A stretch of 64,000 nucleotides of DNA, from NCBI RefSeq assembly GCF_022458985.1, contig NC_061786.1:16560974-16624973 (forward strand), given 5' to 3'. The notes under the pieces were generated by a model, which was not told the origin of the DNA, ran no database searches, and saw only the letters and a list, made by a program, of their open reading frames with translations. This document shows, in pieces, positions 36,304 through 64,000 of the stretch. The stretch's first letter is position 1. Each line of letters opens with the position of its first letter. Both the position numbers and the translations under genes were made by a program. This DNA comes from Mugil cephalus. Lineage: Eukaryota; Chordata; Actinopteri; Mugiliformes; Mugilidae.

Positions 36304-39300
36304 TAATAGTTGCTTTATTAATGGGATGCTGTGCAGGCTTCCTGTCATCTGCTTCAGCAGATCTTACTGCATTTGTTGGTTAATATGTTCTCACTCAATA
36401 AAAGTAAAGATGCAATCTCCTATCTTGATCTTGTAGGCAAGATACAAGGTTTTATTGCTTCGGATTTAGTGATCACCTCCCCATTGCGTCACTTCAGAAA
36501 GAGCAGGACAACGTACGAGAGGAAATGGACACATACAATTATATACAATTGAGCATGAGTCTGAAGTTTTGACATTTCAGCAGAATTCAAATCTCCAATC
36601 TGCTTGAGCAAAAGTAACAAGACAGTGAAAAAAATACTCTGTTACTCTAGTAACTCTACTAGAGTAATAGAGTATTCACTCTACTTGTCCTGCAAATGAA
36701 AGTGCACAATGACTTGTTTTATTACTGTGTATAGCAGAGGTCTTCAACGTTTTTTAGGCCAAGGACCAGTACTACTTGTAAATATACAGTGTTATTATAC
36801 TGTATTTTTTTTATTTAAAAAATGTGCAACAGTAGGGTGGTTAGGGTGTTAGTTTAAATTTGTGGGGAACAATTAAAAAAATATACATAACAAATGTTTC
36901 ATCAATCAAAGATTTTTACGACCCCCACCCCTGCAGTACCTCCACTAACCCCCTAGGGGTCGCGGACCCCCTGTTGAAGATCTATGGTATATGGCAATTA
37001 GTAGAAAACAGAAATATATTTCAAATATTCTTTAGGTTCTGACAGTGTGCATGCTTTGAGTCAATCAACAGTGCCATTTAACAAGCAAATACTCATTGAA
37101 CTATATCAATTATAAAAGTTTTGTTGTGACAAGAAGAACTTTTTTTTGTTTTTTAATCTGTTGTTGATCTCTAGTTGCTTTATGTGTCCTCCAGGTCTGA
37201 TCGCCCTTCTGCTGGATGGAGAAGAGCTGGAGCATCTGATGTCTCTGTCCCCTGAGGAGCTGCTCCTCCGCTGGGTCAACTATCACCTACGCAACGCCGG
37301 GACGAAACCCATCACCAATTTCACCGAAGACATCAAGGTGCTGCACGCAAAAATAACACGCATATGCAAACACACACGCACAAATTGATAAAGACATGAG
37401 AGTAACTCTTGCACGTTGATTCTGCAGGACTCGCGGGCGTACTTCTACCTGCTGCGCCAGATCGCTCACGAGGAATCGAAGGAGTCGAAAACTTCCATCA
37501 ACATCGACTTGGACGGCCTCAACGTAAGTCACTTCATCTGAAATCATCGAGAGAAGCTAGCGGATGTGAAATGTGAGGGTAAAAACAAAAACTGTGATGG
37601 TTTCCTTTTCCTTTGTGTGGATGTAAAGGAGAGAAACCTGGAGCGAAGGGCCGAGCTGATGCTGCAGCAGGCGGCCAAGATGGACTGCAGGCAGTTTGTT
37701 ACTCCTCGCGACGTCACAAACGGAATCCTCAAGCTGAACCTGGCGTTCGTGGCCAACCTGTTCAACATGCATTCTGGCCTGCAAGGGGCCCAGTACAACG
37801 GAGGCCTTGAGATGGCGCACATAGAGCGTGAGGCCCACCTGCCGCTGTGGTTTTGAGCGCACGGAATAAAAAGCACCGTTCAGCAAGAAAATACTGACAG
37901 GTTGTGGTGATGGTAGAAGATACGACAACATTTATGACCTCTCCGTGTCTTTACAGCTGAGACCCACGAAGAGAAAATATATCGCAACTGGATGAACTCC
38001 CTTGGTGTCTCTCCACATGTCAACCACCTTTACCGGTATGCAACCAGCTGTACACGAGCATAATCACTCTTGTCAAGGAGTTAATACTTAACATTCCTTA
38101 AGTTATCTATTTAAAGTTATCTGGGCAATAAGGAAATCAGGTGAGCATCATCAGTAAACTACAAAGTTTCTTCCAAAAGGCTTTCCCTAATTAAAGATTG
38201 AAAGAAAGGGAGTGGTTTTCTGTTTTATGCTTGTACAGTTTGTTTTTGTCTTATGAAATAATGCAGTTTTTACTATTTACACTCAACAATACTTCAAACA
38301 ACAGAAAACTACAGTAATTGTTTTACTGATTCTATTTAAGGTTGGATAAAATCATATATTTTGTTGTTATTTGTGAGAAGAGTCCCAGATTTTTAATGTT
38401 ACGTCTAACTACTCATACAAACGTGTTACCTACACTTATTAAGGTAAAATAGATGTTTCCATCATTGCTTTACTGTACTAAAACTCCTCAATGGTAGCTA
38501 TGGGCCCAAATCCCCCCGAAGTAATCCAGTGTTCTTGATCATGTTGTTTTTATCTGATTTCATGTAAATTTCCCTCACCTGTCTCCTCATATTTTTGCAG
38601 CGACCTGTGTGACGGCCTGGTGATTCTGCAGCTCTACGAACGTGTCAAAGTGCGCGTGGACTGGAAGAAAGTCACCAGACCTCCATATCCCCTCCTGGGC
38701 GCCAACATGAAGAAGGTACGACAGCGGTGGTCACAAAAAGATCCATTTTGATTTAACAAGAAAATTAAAAAAAATAAATAAATACATTTTCTTTACACAT
38801 CTCAGCTTGAGAACTGTAACTACGCAGTGGAGCTGGGCAGGAATGTGGCTCACTTCTCTCTGGTCGGCATTGGAGGAGAAAACATAAACCAAGGGAGCTC
38901 CTTGCACACCCTGGCTCTGCTCTGGCAGCTCATGAGGAGGTACGTGCAGCCCACGAAACCCTTCAGAGGTTCGGATACGCTGCCGTTTCTCGTGCAGTTT
39001 AAATCACCTGCTTGTTATCTTCCAGGTACACGGTTATGGTTCTGTCACAGCTGGGAGACGGAGAGAAGGTTGGAGATCAAGTCATCCTGGACTGGGTCAA
39101 CTCCACGCTGACCCAGAAAAAGAAGAAAACGCAGATCACCAGCTTCAGGGTGCGTGCGTGTGAAAGGAGATGACGAGGAATTAGAGAAACCTGCACGTGA
39201 GATTAACCCTGCTTCCTTGTCCACAGGACAAACTGATCAGCACTGCTCTGCCAGTGATCGACCTGATCGACGTCATCGCTCCCGGCACAGTGAAGTGGGA

Positions 39301-39593
39301 CATGGTGAAGATGGTAGAAAAGAAAGAGCTGGATGAAGAAGATAAACTCAACAACGCCAAGTAAAGGATGATTTTCTCTCATGCCACCTCGAGTGCCACC
39401 TCAAGTTTGTATTTGCCACTCTATAAACGTCTCTTTTTCCCTGTCCTTCACCAGGTACGCCATCTCATTGGCCCGTAAGATCGGAGCTCGTGTGTACGCG
39501 CTGCCCGATGACTTGGTGGAGGTGAATCCCAAGATGGTGATGACGGTGTTTGCCTGCCTCATGGGCCACGGTTTAAAAAAGTCCGTCCGCTGA
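31350..39593 (+). CDS. pls1: Plastin-1 (I-plastin/fimbrin), calcium-regulated actin bundler
   Basis: Cross-links actin filaments into tight bundles, classically in microvilli and stereocilia. The 15 coding exons are 31350-31419, 32946-33106, 33188-33317, 33749-33881, 34281-34362, 36092-36257, 37195-37337, 37428-37523, 37629-37827, 37957-38035, 38601-38715, 38806-38939, 39026-39149, 39227-39360 and 39455-39593 (1905 nt, 634 aa; human 629). Two N-terminal EF-hands have loops at residues 24-35 ([12 protein letters not shown]) and 63-74 ([12 protein letters not shown]); in the second, the usual loop-position-6 glycine is Glu68. Four calponin-homology domains follow in two actin-binding modules, recognisable from [34 protein letters not shown] and [12 protein letters not shown]. 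The C-terminus, [20 protein letters not shown] then [17 protein letters not shown], is near identical to human. Exon boundaries and ATG 31350 ([20 protein letters not shown]) were chosen by homology to human PLS1 as I recall it. PLS2 and PLS3 are the alternatives, but the N-terminus and the APG...[12 protein letters not shown] linker fit PLS1 best. A likely AATAAA is at 40109-40114. Confidence 0.93.
35160..35830 (+). mobile_element. Tc1-like transposase fossil in pls1 intron
   Basis: Plus-strand fragments in shifting frames resemble a Tc1/mariner transposase: an N-terminal helix-turn-helix-like part around 35270-35470 (words such as GMHQAD and GNHLLPGRN), then FQDDSA near 35652 corresponding to the FQxDNAP catalytic segment, then NVWDVLEKD near 35695. 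Frameshifts and stops break it throughout. It belongs to a different Tc1 subfamily from the seven short remnants elsewhere in the window. Confidence 0.6.
36265..36302. repeat. (CA)19 microsatellite next to a pls1 splice donor
   Basis: A perfect CA run begins 8 bases after the end of the pls1 exon at 36092-36257 (donor GTCAGTG). Intronic CA repeats near donors can bind hnRNP L-type splicing factors. Whether this one matters is untested. Confidence 0.9.
36735..36986. mobile_element. hAT-type non-autonomous element (family B, copy 2)
   Basis: The terminus CAGAGGTCTTCAAC is inverted at the right as GTTGAAGATCTATG. The flanking octamers GTGTATAG (36727-36734) and GTATATGG (36987-36994) match at 6 of 8 positions. 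It shares the CCCCCTAGGGGTCGCGGACC segment with the copy at 8621-8923. It is non-coding and lies in a pls1 intron. Confidence 0.7.
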
Positions 39594-41145
39594 AACAGAC
39601 ATGAACAAGCCTGCAAGGGGGGACAAGGGGGATAAAAAAAAAAAAAGGCACACAATATACATTTTATTTCTTTTATTTCATCCTGCCTTCATCATGGTAA
39701 TATTTTGACCTTATTGTGATAAACAGCCACAAGGCAATTCTCTGTTAATCTTGAAAGCAGTACACCTTTTCGTAAAGATGGGACTCTTTTCCCACCAGCA
39801 AAGTCAATGCATTTATCTCTCCATGATTTCTCACAACGAGCTCTTAATTTGTCTTTGATTTATCATATTTGATAGGAAACTACTAAAATTCTGTTTACTC
39901 CTTCGACACCATGAGCAGGAGATGCTCCAGAAGGAAAAGCTGAATCAACTGTTCTTCCTCTTCATGTCTGTACGTGTTATGCGTTAAATGTTGCTATTAA
40001 ATTATTGATTAAATGTTCTGAACATCGTGCATGTTGTCTCTAAAAAAAAAAAAAATCTGACTTCTTTGAAAGCTTTAAGGCAAAATGTACATGTAAATAA
40101 CAGATGCAAATAAAGACAGTGTTTCCCGACAGTGGGAATAAAGGTACAATGTCCAACTAAAGTAAAAGTATTTTGATTTAACGTATGTTCTGGGTCTGCA
40201 GCTCTTAAGGATAGTGACGTTTGATATGATCCTTAGAAATTCAAAAAACAAAACAAAAAAAAACTGGACAGTAAAGAAAAAGAACGGACAATGTGACTGA
40301 CTCTTTATTCAACTGATTCTGATGCAATTTTGAAACACACAAAACAAAAATAAATCAAAAACTTGTCATAAAATACATGTTTTTAGGTGATGTGTTTTAT
40401 GGTTCAAAATGAATGTCCATTCTTGCCTTTGTAAATGGAGTCAGGATGGGGAGTGGGGCATAATTCAATGGATAACAATGTCAATATAATAACTTGAGAC
40501 CTCAAAGTAAAGAGAAACTTTCTTAAAATGAGGCAGAATTTCAAATATTTCTCAAGATAATGAATTAGCACCTCAAGACATGAATTAGTATGTTAAAATA
40601 ATAAGAAACTTTTTCAAAAATAATGATAAGGAATCACATCCGTCAACTGACTTGCAGTTTATTATAATTTTGAGAATCAAGGTCATTATTTTGAGACATC
40701 TACCATTCAAATGTTTGGACGCTAATTCTCATTGAGCTGAATGAAGAATTGTGTCCAAATTTTTGAAGGGTAGTGTAAATTAATTTTTTTTATTAAAATC
40801 GGATATTATTTTGAGATAAAAGAAAAAAAAACGTTATTTTACAAACGTTCCTTCTTTCAAATTATTAAATTAAATTATCAATACGCCTCGTTTCTTTGTT
40901 GTCATTTCATCAGATGGTTCGCCAGGGGGCGCAGTTTGCCGTTTGAGTTTATATGTGGGTGCGATGACCCTCACAGGCTGCCGTACCAAAACAAAAACGT
41001 CATTTTGGAGCGAAAGTTTTCGAAGGACCTGTCAGGATGGATGGGCGCAAGACGGAGAGGTGTTTCGCTTAAAATTAAATGGCAAATTCTTTTTTTTACG
41101 GGTTCAAAAAGACATTTAAACAGCGACAAACTAAGTTTACATAAA
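39594..41145. other. pls1 3' UTR and pls1-atr intergenic region
   Basis: Contains poly-A runs, the likely pls1 AATAAA at 40109-40114, AT-rich DNA, and from about 40890 a more GC-rich stretch that would carry the atr promoter. No coding gene was seen. Confidence 0.6.
40918..40933 (+). promoter_or_regulatory. CTCF-like motif at the pls1-atr boundary
   Basis: TTCGCCAGGGGGCGCA contains the CAGGGGGCGC core typical of vertebrate CTCF sites. It lies about 210 bp upstream of the atr start codon, at the junction of the two tandem genes. Sequence match only. Confidence 0.45.
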
Positions 41146-41146
41146 A

Positions 41147-59902
<18,756 letters not shown>

Positions 59903-61519
59903 ATTGTAAACTCAGCTGTAAGATATTTTTGTGAAAAGCACTTTCTATTTTTTTTTATAAATGGGAACAAGTGATACATGATGCACATTCTCTTTCAATG
60001 TAGAATAATTTTGTTGGTAAACGCGCCGACAAGTTTGTCTTCTAATCTCTTAACTCTCCTTAGGATGCGGTCAGGCTGTCAGGTGATTACTTTAATCCTC
60101 TCTCTCGGCCTGCTTCTAACACTCGCCCAATTGTCCAATCGGTTCACCTTTTTTTTTTTCCCTCCCACGCAAGCGCCGGTAAGTTAGAGATAAACGTTTG
60201 CTTAAGAGGCTGAAAGATAAAGTACCAGCAAATAGCAGGTGACATGGTGCAGTCATGAGTTCAGACACGCAGAAAGTCGCTGTATTTTTGATTATCACTT
60301 TGCTTCTTTTTATTAATGCGTGGCTGCTAATGCAGTTTGTCTCAGGATAAGAGGAATTTCTTGCCTTATTATTATTTTTTTTGTTCTTATATTTTTGGAG
60401 AAGATTATGTAGAATTTCCAGGAACATCTTTGCATTAGTGAGCTGGAGCTTCTCTATGGGGGAAAACGAGACCTGAAGCTAAGCTGTGTCTTCATTACTA
60501 ATACCGTAATTACTCGAGGAACCTAATTCATCTTTATTTGAATTTTACAGCTAATTTTCTTTGTATGTTTGTTATAGAGATTATACTTTTATTTTGAAGA
60601 AACTGAACCAGATTTCCACTGTTCTCCGTGATGTTTTTGTAGTTTTCTCTTTTATTTATTTTATTATTATCGTTATTGTTTATAAAATCTGTGACGTATT
60701 AATATCTACGTTCGGTTATTAGCGTACAGTCAAATATACGCTTATTTTAAAAATAATGCAGACTGTATTTCCATCTTCGCGATTTTCGAATTGATTGTTT
60801 TGAATCAATAAAGAATCGGTAAGGAATAACACAAATGAGGAGATTTGGATATACAGACATTTGTATTACTCGTGCCGCTGTTGTTTGAAAATGAAGCAGA
60901 AAGTTGGAATGTTTTTTTTTATTATTGTTAACAAATTAAATTTACAAAACAATGGCGTTTTGTAATGAACAGGCGCATACAATACTAAAACAAAATATGT
61001 ATCAGAAAAGGCAGCTCTTGGCAATCATATAATGTCCAGTCTGAAAATAGAACACAAAATCATAAAGCAGAAAATAAAAACAGAGAAAGCAGGAAGTGGA
61101 AAGTGAAGCAGGAAGTAGAAACACAAATGAATCTGAGTGGCGAAAAAGACAGCGCCGGCTAGAGTTTGGGTGGAGTTGTTACAGGGACTGATGAGTGCAC
61201 AAGAATGAATGGCTCACATCAGCGTAGGCTCCGTGCGTAGGTCGCCGCAGTACTCTAAACGAGCCTTTATTAAAGCAGTCAACATCAGACGCAGGTGGCC
61301 ACTTGCGCTCGAGTCGTCTTCGTGAGCTCGGCCGGTGTTAAAATGGTGTTAACGGGCCGTAATCTGGCTGAGACAGAGAGGCACGGTTATCCGGTGGAGT
61401 CCATGGGGAGATCAGTTTGCTCTCGCTGCTGTTGTTGGTCGCTTGGCTTCTTAAAGAGGCTAGTTTAGCTAGCTTCTGTTGGTGCGCCGGAGACTGCGCT
61501 CGACCTTGGGGACGCTGTC
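59903..61519. other. atr 3' UTR, intergenic spacer and promoter of the endophilin-B gene
   Basis: AATAAA at 60807-60812 is a candidate atr polyadenylation signal. The AT-rich spacer gives way near 61130 to GC-rich DNA up to the ATG at 61520, which would hold the next gene's promoter and 5' UTR. No other gene was seen. Confidence 0.5.
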
Positions 61520-63919
61520 ATGGATTTGACCCGGTTGGCTGTGGATGCAGGTCAGCTCATCAACCGAGCTGTGCAGGTAAACAAACAAAACAAAAAATCG
61601 ATATGCACTGTCACTGCCACCGTTAAATTAAGCAATAATACAGGTCAATGCATTTATTTGTTTGTGTTGTCTTAAGCTTAAATGTTGTTGTGACATTTCC
61701 CTCCAGTATACGGGGGAGACTCTTGGCCAGGCCGACAAGACTGAGCTGGACCCCGGGCTGGAGGAGCTCCTGGCCCGGGTAGACGCCACCAAGACATGGA
61801 CGGACCAGATAATCTCCCAGACTGAGGTTTTACTGCAGCCAAGCCCTGGTAACACACTGTTCTTTATTTATTCTCATTCAGTGTGTCTTCATGTGTCATT
61901 TTTAAGTCAAACACAGCCACAATATAATAATATCAGTATGTTTTTATTTACAAATTCAGTGTACAGTACTTGGTTTGCATCCTTAACATACAGGAAAAGA
62001 CTGCTTTAGGGTGGAATAAATAAAATATATTGCCCTGCAAGTACTTGTGTATGATGTGTAAAAAGATGCATCTGTTATTTAATAATTAATTAAAGTATTT
62101 ACAGCAAAGCAAACCTTCTTTTATTTCCCTTCAATCAATACTATTGATTAAAAACTCCACAAAAATAACTCGAAATAAATGTTAAACACATGTATGAAGA
62201 TATTTTTCTCCCGAGACATATTATCGTCATACACACTGAACTTGCATTTCACCAAACCAGAGCCTGTTATAAAGTCCGAGTTAACATCAAGTGCGCACCA
62301 GCAGTCCTGGTCTGTATAAAACCTCTGGGACCCATGTTTGTGCTTGTATCGCGCCTTGCATCTTCTCTGAACTCGTCTGTTTGCTCTGGCTGTAACCGCT
62401 CTGTTCATATGAACAATGATGGTTATTCCTTATCCCGCTCGAATCCAGTTACCTCGGCTAATGGCACTGCGAGTGGATGTGGTCGGCAGTCGATCAAATA
62501 AAGGAAGCAATCAGCTGCCGGGGTCATGAACATATTTTTAGATCATGTCTAGTTTTAACAATCTTTCAAGGGCTTTTAGTCTCAATGTGGAATCATTTTT
62601 GTGTATCGTACATCGACGAGCAATTTGAATTTATTCGGTGCTTGACCTAAGTACTAAATAATAAAATACTATGCAAGACATTAAGGAGCCTGTGCAGTGC
62701 CGTAGTGTTTTTTTGGCCAAGTGTCATCCCCTGAGCACGTTTAAACTAACAAAATAAATTTATATAGGAGCACGGTTAGAGGACCGGCTGTACGAGCAGC
62801 TAGAGTGGAGTGTCCCACCCCGGCCTCGTACCAACGAGTTACTGGGAGACCAAATGATCCAGGCCGGGCTGGAAATAGGCTCCAACAGCCCCTATGGTGA
62901 GTGTGCACTAATGTGGATTTTGTTGATTTTTTTCCATGAATATTTGCACAATTTTGACTTGCCGTCTTTTATTTGTACGTTTTGTTTTCAGGAACCGCAC
63001 TTGTGAAGTGTGGAGAGGCTCAGAGGCAGCTAGGCGAGGCCGAGAGGAAGTTCGTCCAGAGCACTAACATTCATTATCTCACTCCTCTGCGGAGCTTCAC
63101 CGAGGGGGAGTACAGAACCATGCAGGTAAAACACCCAGTCGTCTGCAGGACCGGGACATTAACCGCCTCCCTCGGGTGTGAGTTGTTTGTAACGTACTGT
63201 TAACGAGCCTGTTTGTCCGCAGAATGAGCGTAAGATGCTGGTGAATAAGCGTTTGGACTTGGACATAGCTAAAACCAGGCTGAGGAAAGCCCACGAGGCC
63301 GACAGAGAGGCCAGAGTGAGTAGCAATGCGTGTTCAGATCAAAAACAAAAATATGTAAAAATCTTCTCATTGCAACTTCCTGCTTTCTCTTTACATCAGA
63401 ATCTGAACGCAAACCCTCTGGATGTAGACTACGTGTCTCACGTCTCCTACATGTTCAGCTTCCTGCGTGTTAAGTGGCTAAAGGTCAGCAACATGAACAG
63501 TGATGCTGAACACAGACGAACTTGTTGTTTGGGCCTAGAATAAGTAATTTCTCCCCCTCTGTCTCTTTCCTCCCAACAGGCATGGGCTCAGGAAATCTCT
63601 CAGGTAAACGCATGTTCATGTTCTGTATCTCCGGAAAACTGTAGGCAGTTAAAAAATAATTATGGGTCTGTTATTAGCGTACAAATGGTTTTTGATTACC
63701 GCTTTCTATTGTCCACTGAGACTTGAGCCCTCCAGGCGTTTTGTGTGGGATTTTGTTTCTGCTTATAGGACATTTTTAAGAAACAAAGCCATTACTGTTA
63801 TTGTTGTGTGTGTGTTTGTGTTTGTGTAGGCAGAGATGGAGCTGAGGATTTGTCAGAGTCTTTTCGATCGGCAGTCAGAAATTACAAGAGAAGTTCTGCG
63901 AGGGATCAGCAACACTCAC
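61520..63919 (+). CDS. Endophilin-B1-like BAR-domain protein (SH3GLB family), 5' part only
   Basis: Membrane-curving protein of the family acting at mitochondria, Golgi and autophagosomes. Exons in the window: 61520-61576, 61707-61848, 62768-62896, 62992-63125, 63223-63315, 63400-63483, 63580-63603 and 63830-63919 (753 nt, 251 codons, phases consistent). The gene continues past the window, where the rest of the BAR domain and the C-terminal SH3 would lie. Residues 1-19 (MDLTRLAVDAGQLINRAVQ) form the N-terminal amphipathic helix. Next come TLGQADKTELD, TEVLLQPSPG, YGTALVKCGE and NKRLDLDIAKTRLRKA, all typical endophilin-B. KCGE and GEYRT resemble SH3GLB1 more than SH3GLB2, but divergence is substantial, so a lineage-specific paralogue is possible. 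Exons of 84 and 24 nt sit where mammalian SH3GLB1/2 have alternative neural inserts. Confidence 0.85.
63580..63603 (+). other. 24-nt microexon of the endophilin-B gene
   Basis: Flanked by CCCAACAG on the left and GTAAAC on the right, it encodes AWAQEISQ in phase 0. As I recall the family, SH3GLB1 has an optional IWAEEVTK insert and SH3GLB2 an ALWNDEVDK segment just before the (A/S)EQELR motif. Here the next exon starts AEMELR, so the microexon is positionally equivalent. Confidence 0.75.
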
Positions 63920-64000
63920 GTATGCACACACACACACGGTGAAAGATAGATTTATGTTTGCTTTGCAGTCTTGGGTATTTTTAAAGCTCAGCATGTTTGC

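Noticed and set aside
37629-37856. pls1 exon appearing to end with a stop after HLPLWF
   Set aside because: A GTGAGG donor at 37828 precedes the stop, and the next exon restores the conserved [16 protein letters not shown] in phase.

Overview
This is a nuclear genomic window from a ray-finned fish, most likely a percomorph teleost. The evidence is vertebrate-type split genes with GT..AG introns, mostly compact introns, teleost-style Tc1, hAT and piggyBac-like transposon debris, (CA)n microsatellites, and proteins that read as close orthologues of human HLTF, GYG1, PLS1, ATR and an endophilin-B.

Layout. 1-5600: no recognised coding gene; it holds a GC-rich stretch and two candidate minus-strand 5' exon/donor sites (about 1042-1250 and 4750-4950), so a leftward gene may begin here and lie outside the window. 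5640-16.8 kb: hltf (+), 24 coding exons, 952 aa. 17.8-27.75 kb: gyg1 (-), 7 coding exons, 340 aa, tail-to-tail with hltf. 28-31.3 kb: AT-rich intergenic DNA with possible non-coding 5' exons of pls1. 31.35-39.6 kb: pls1 (+), 15 coding exons, 634 aa. 41.15-59.9 kb: atr (+), 48 coding exons, 2607 aa. 61.5 kb to the end: the first 8 coding exons of an endophilin-B1-like gene (+), cut by the window edge before its SH3 domain.

All four complete models were rebuilt exon by exon from splice sites and homology. Each sums to a whole number of codons with consistent phases and an uninterrupted frame, which is strong internal support. hltf (fork remodelling and PCNA polyubiquitination) and atr (replication-stress checkpoint kinase) both act in the replication-stress response; gyg1 (glycogen priming), pls1 (actin bundling) and the endophilin-B (membrane curvature) are functionally unrelated neighbours.

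Most non-coding structure is decayed transposons in introns: at least seven remnants of one Tc1-like family, a separate Tc1-like transposase fossil, several non-autonomous hAT elements with recognisable 8-bp target-site duplications, and one TTAA-flanked piggyBac-like element. I found no evidence for a new multi-gene biological system. The best leads are protein- or splicing-level: loss of the residue equivalent to human ATR Thr1989, a 24-nt microexon cassette in the endophilin-B gene, a Gly-to-Glu change in plastin EF-hand 2, and a few unexplained repeats and motifs.
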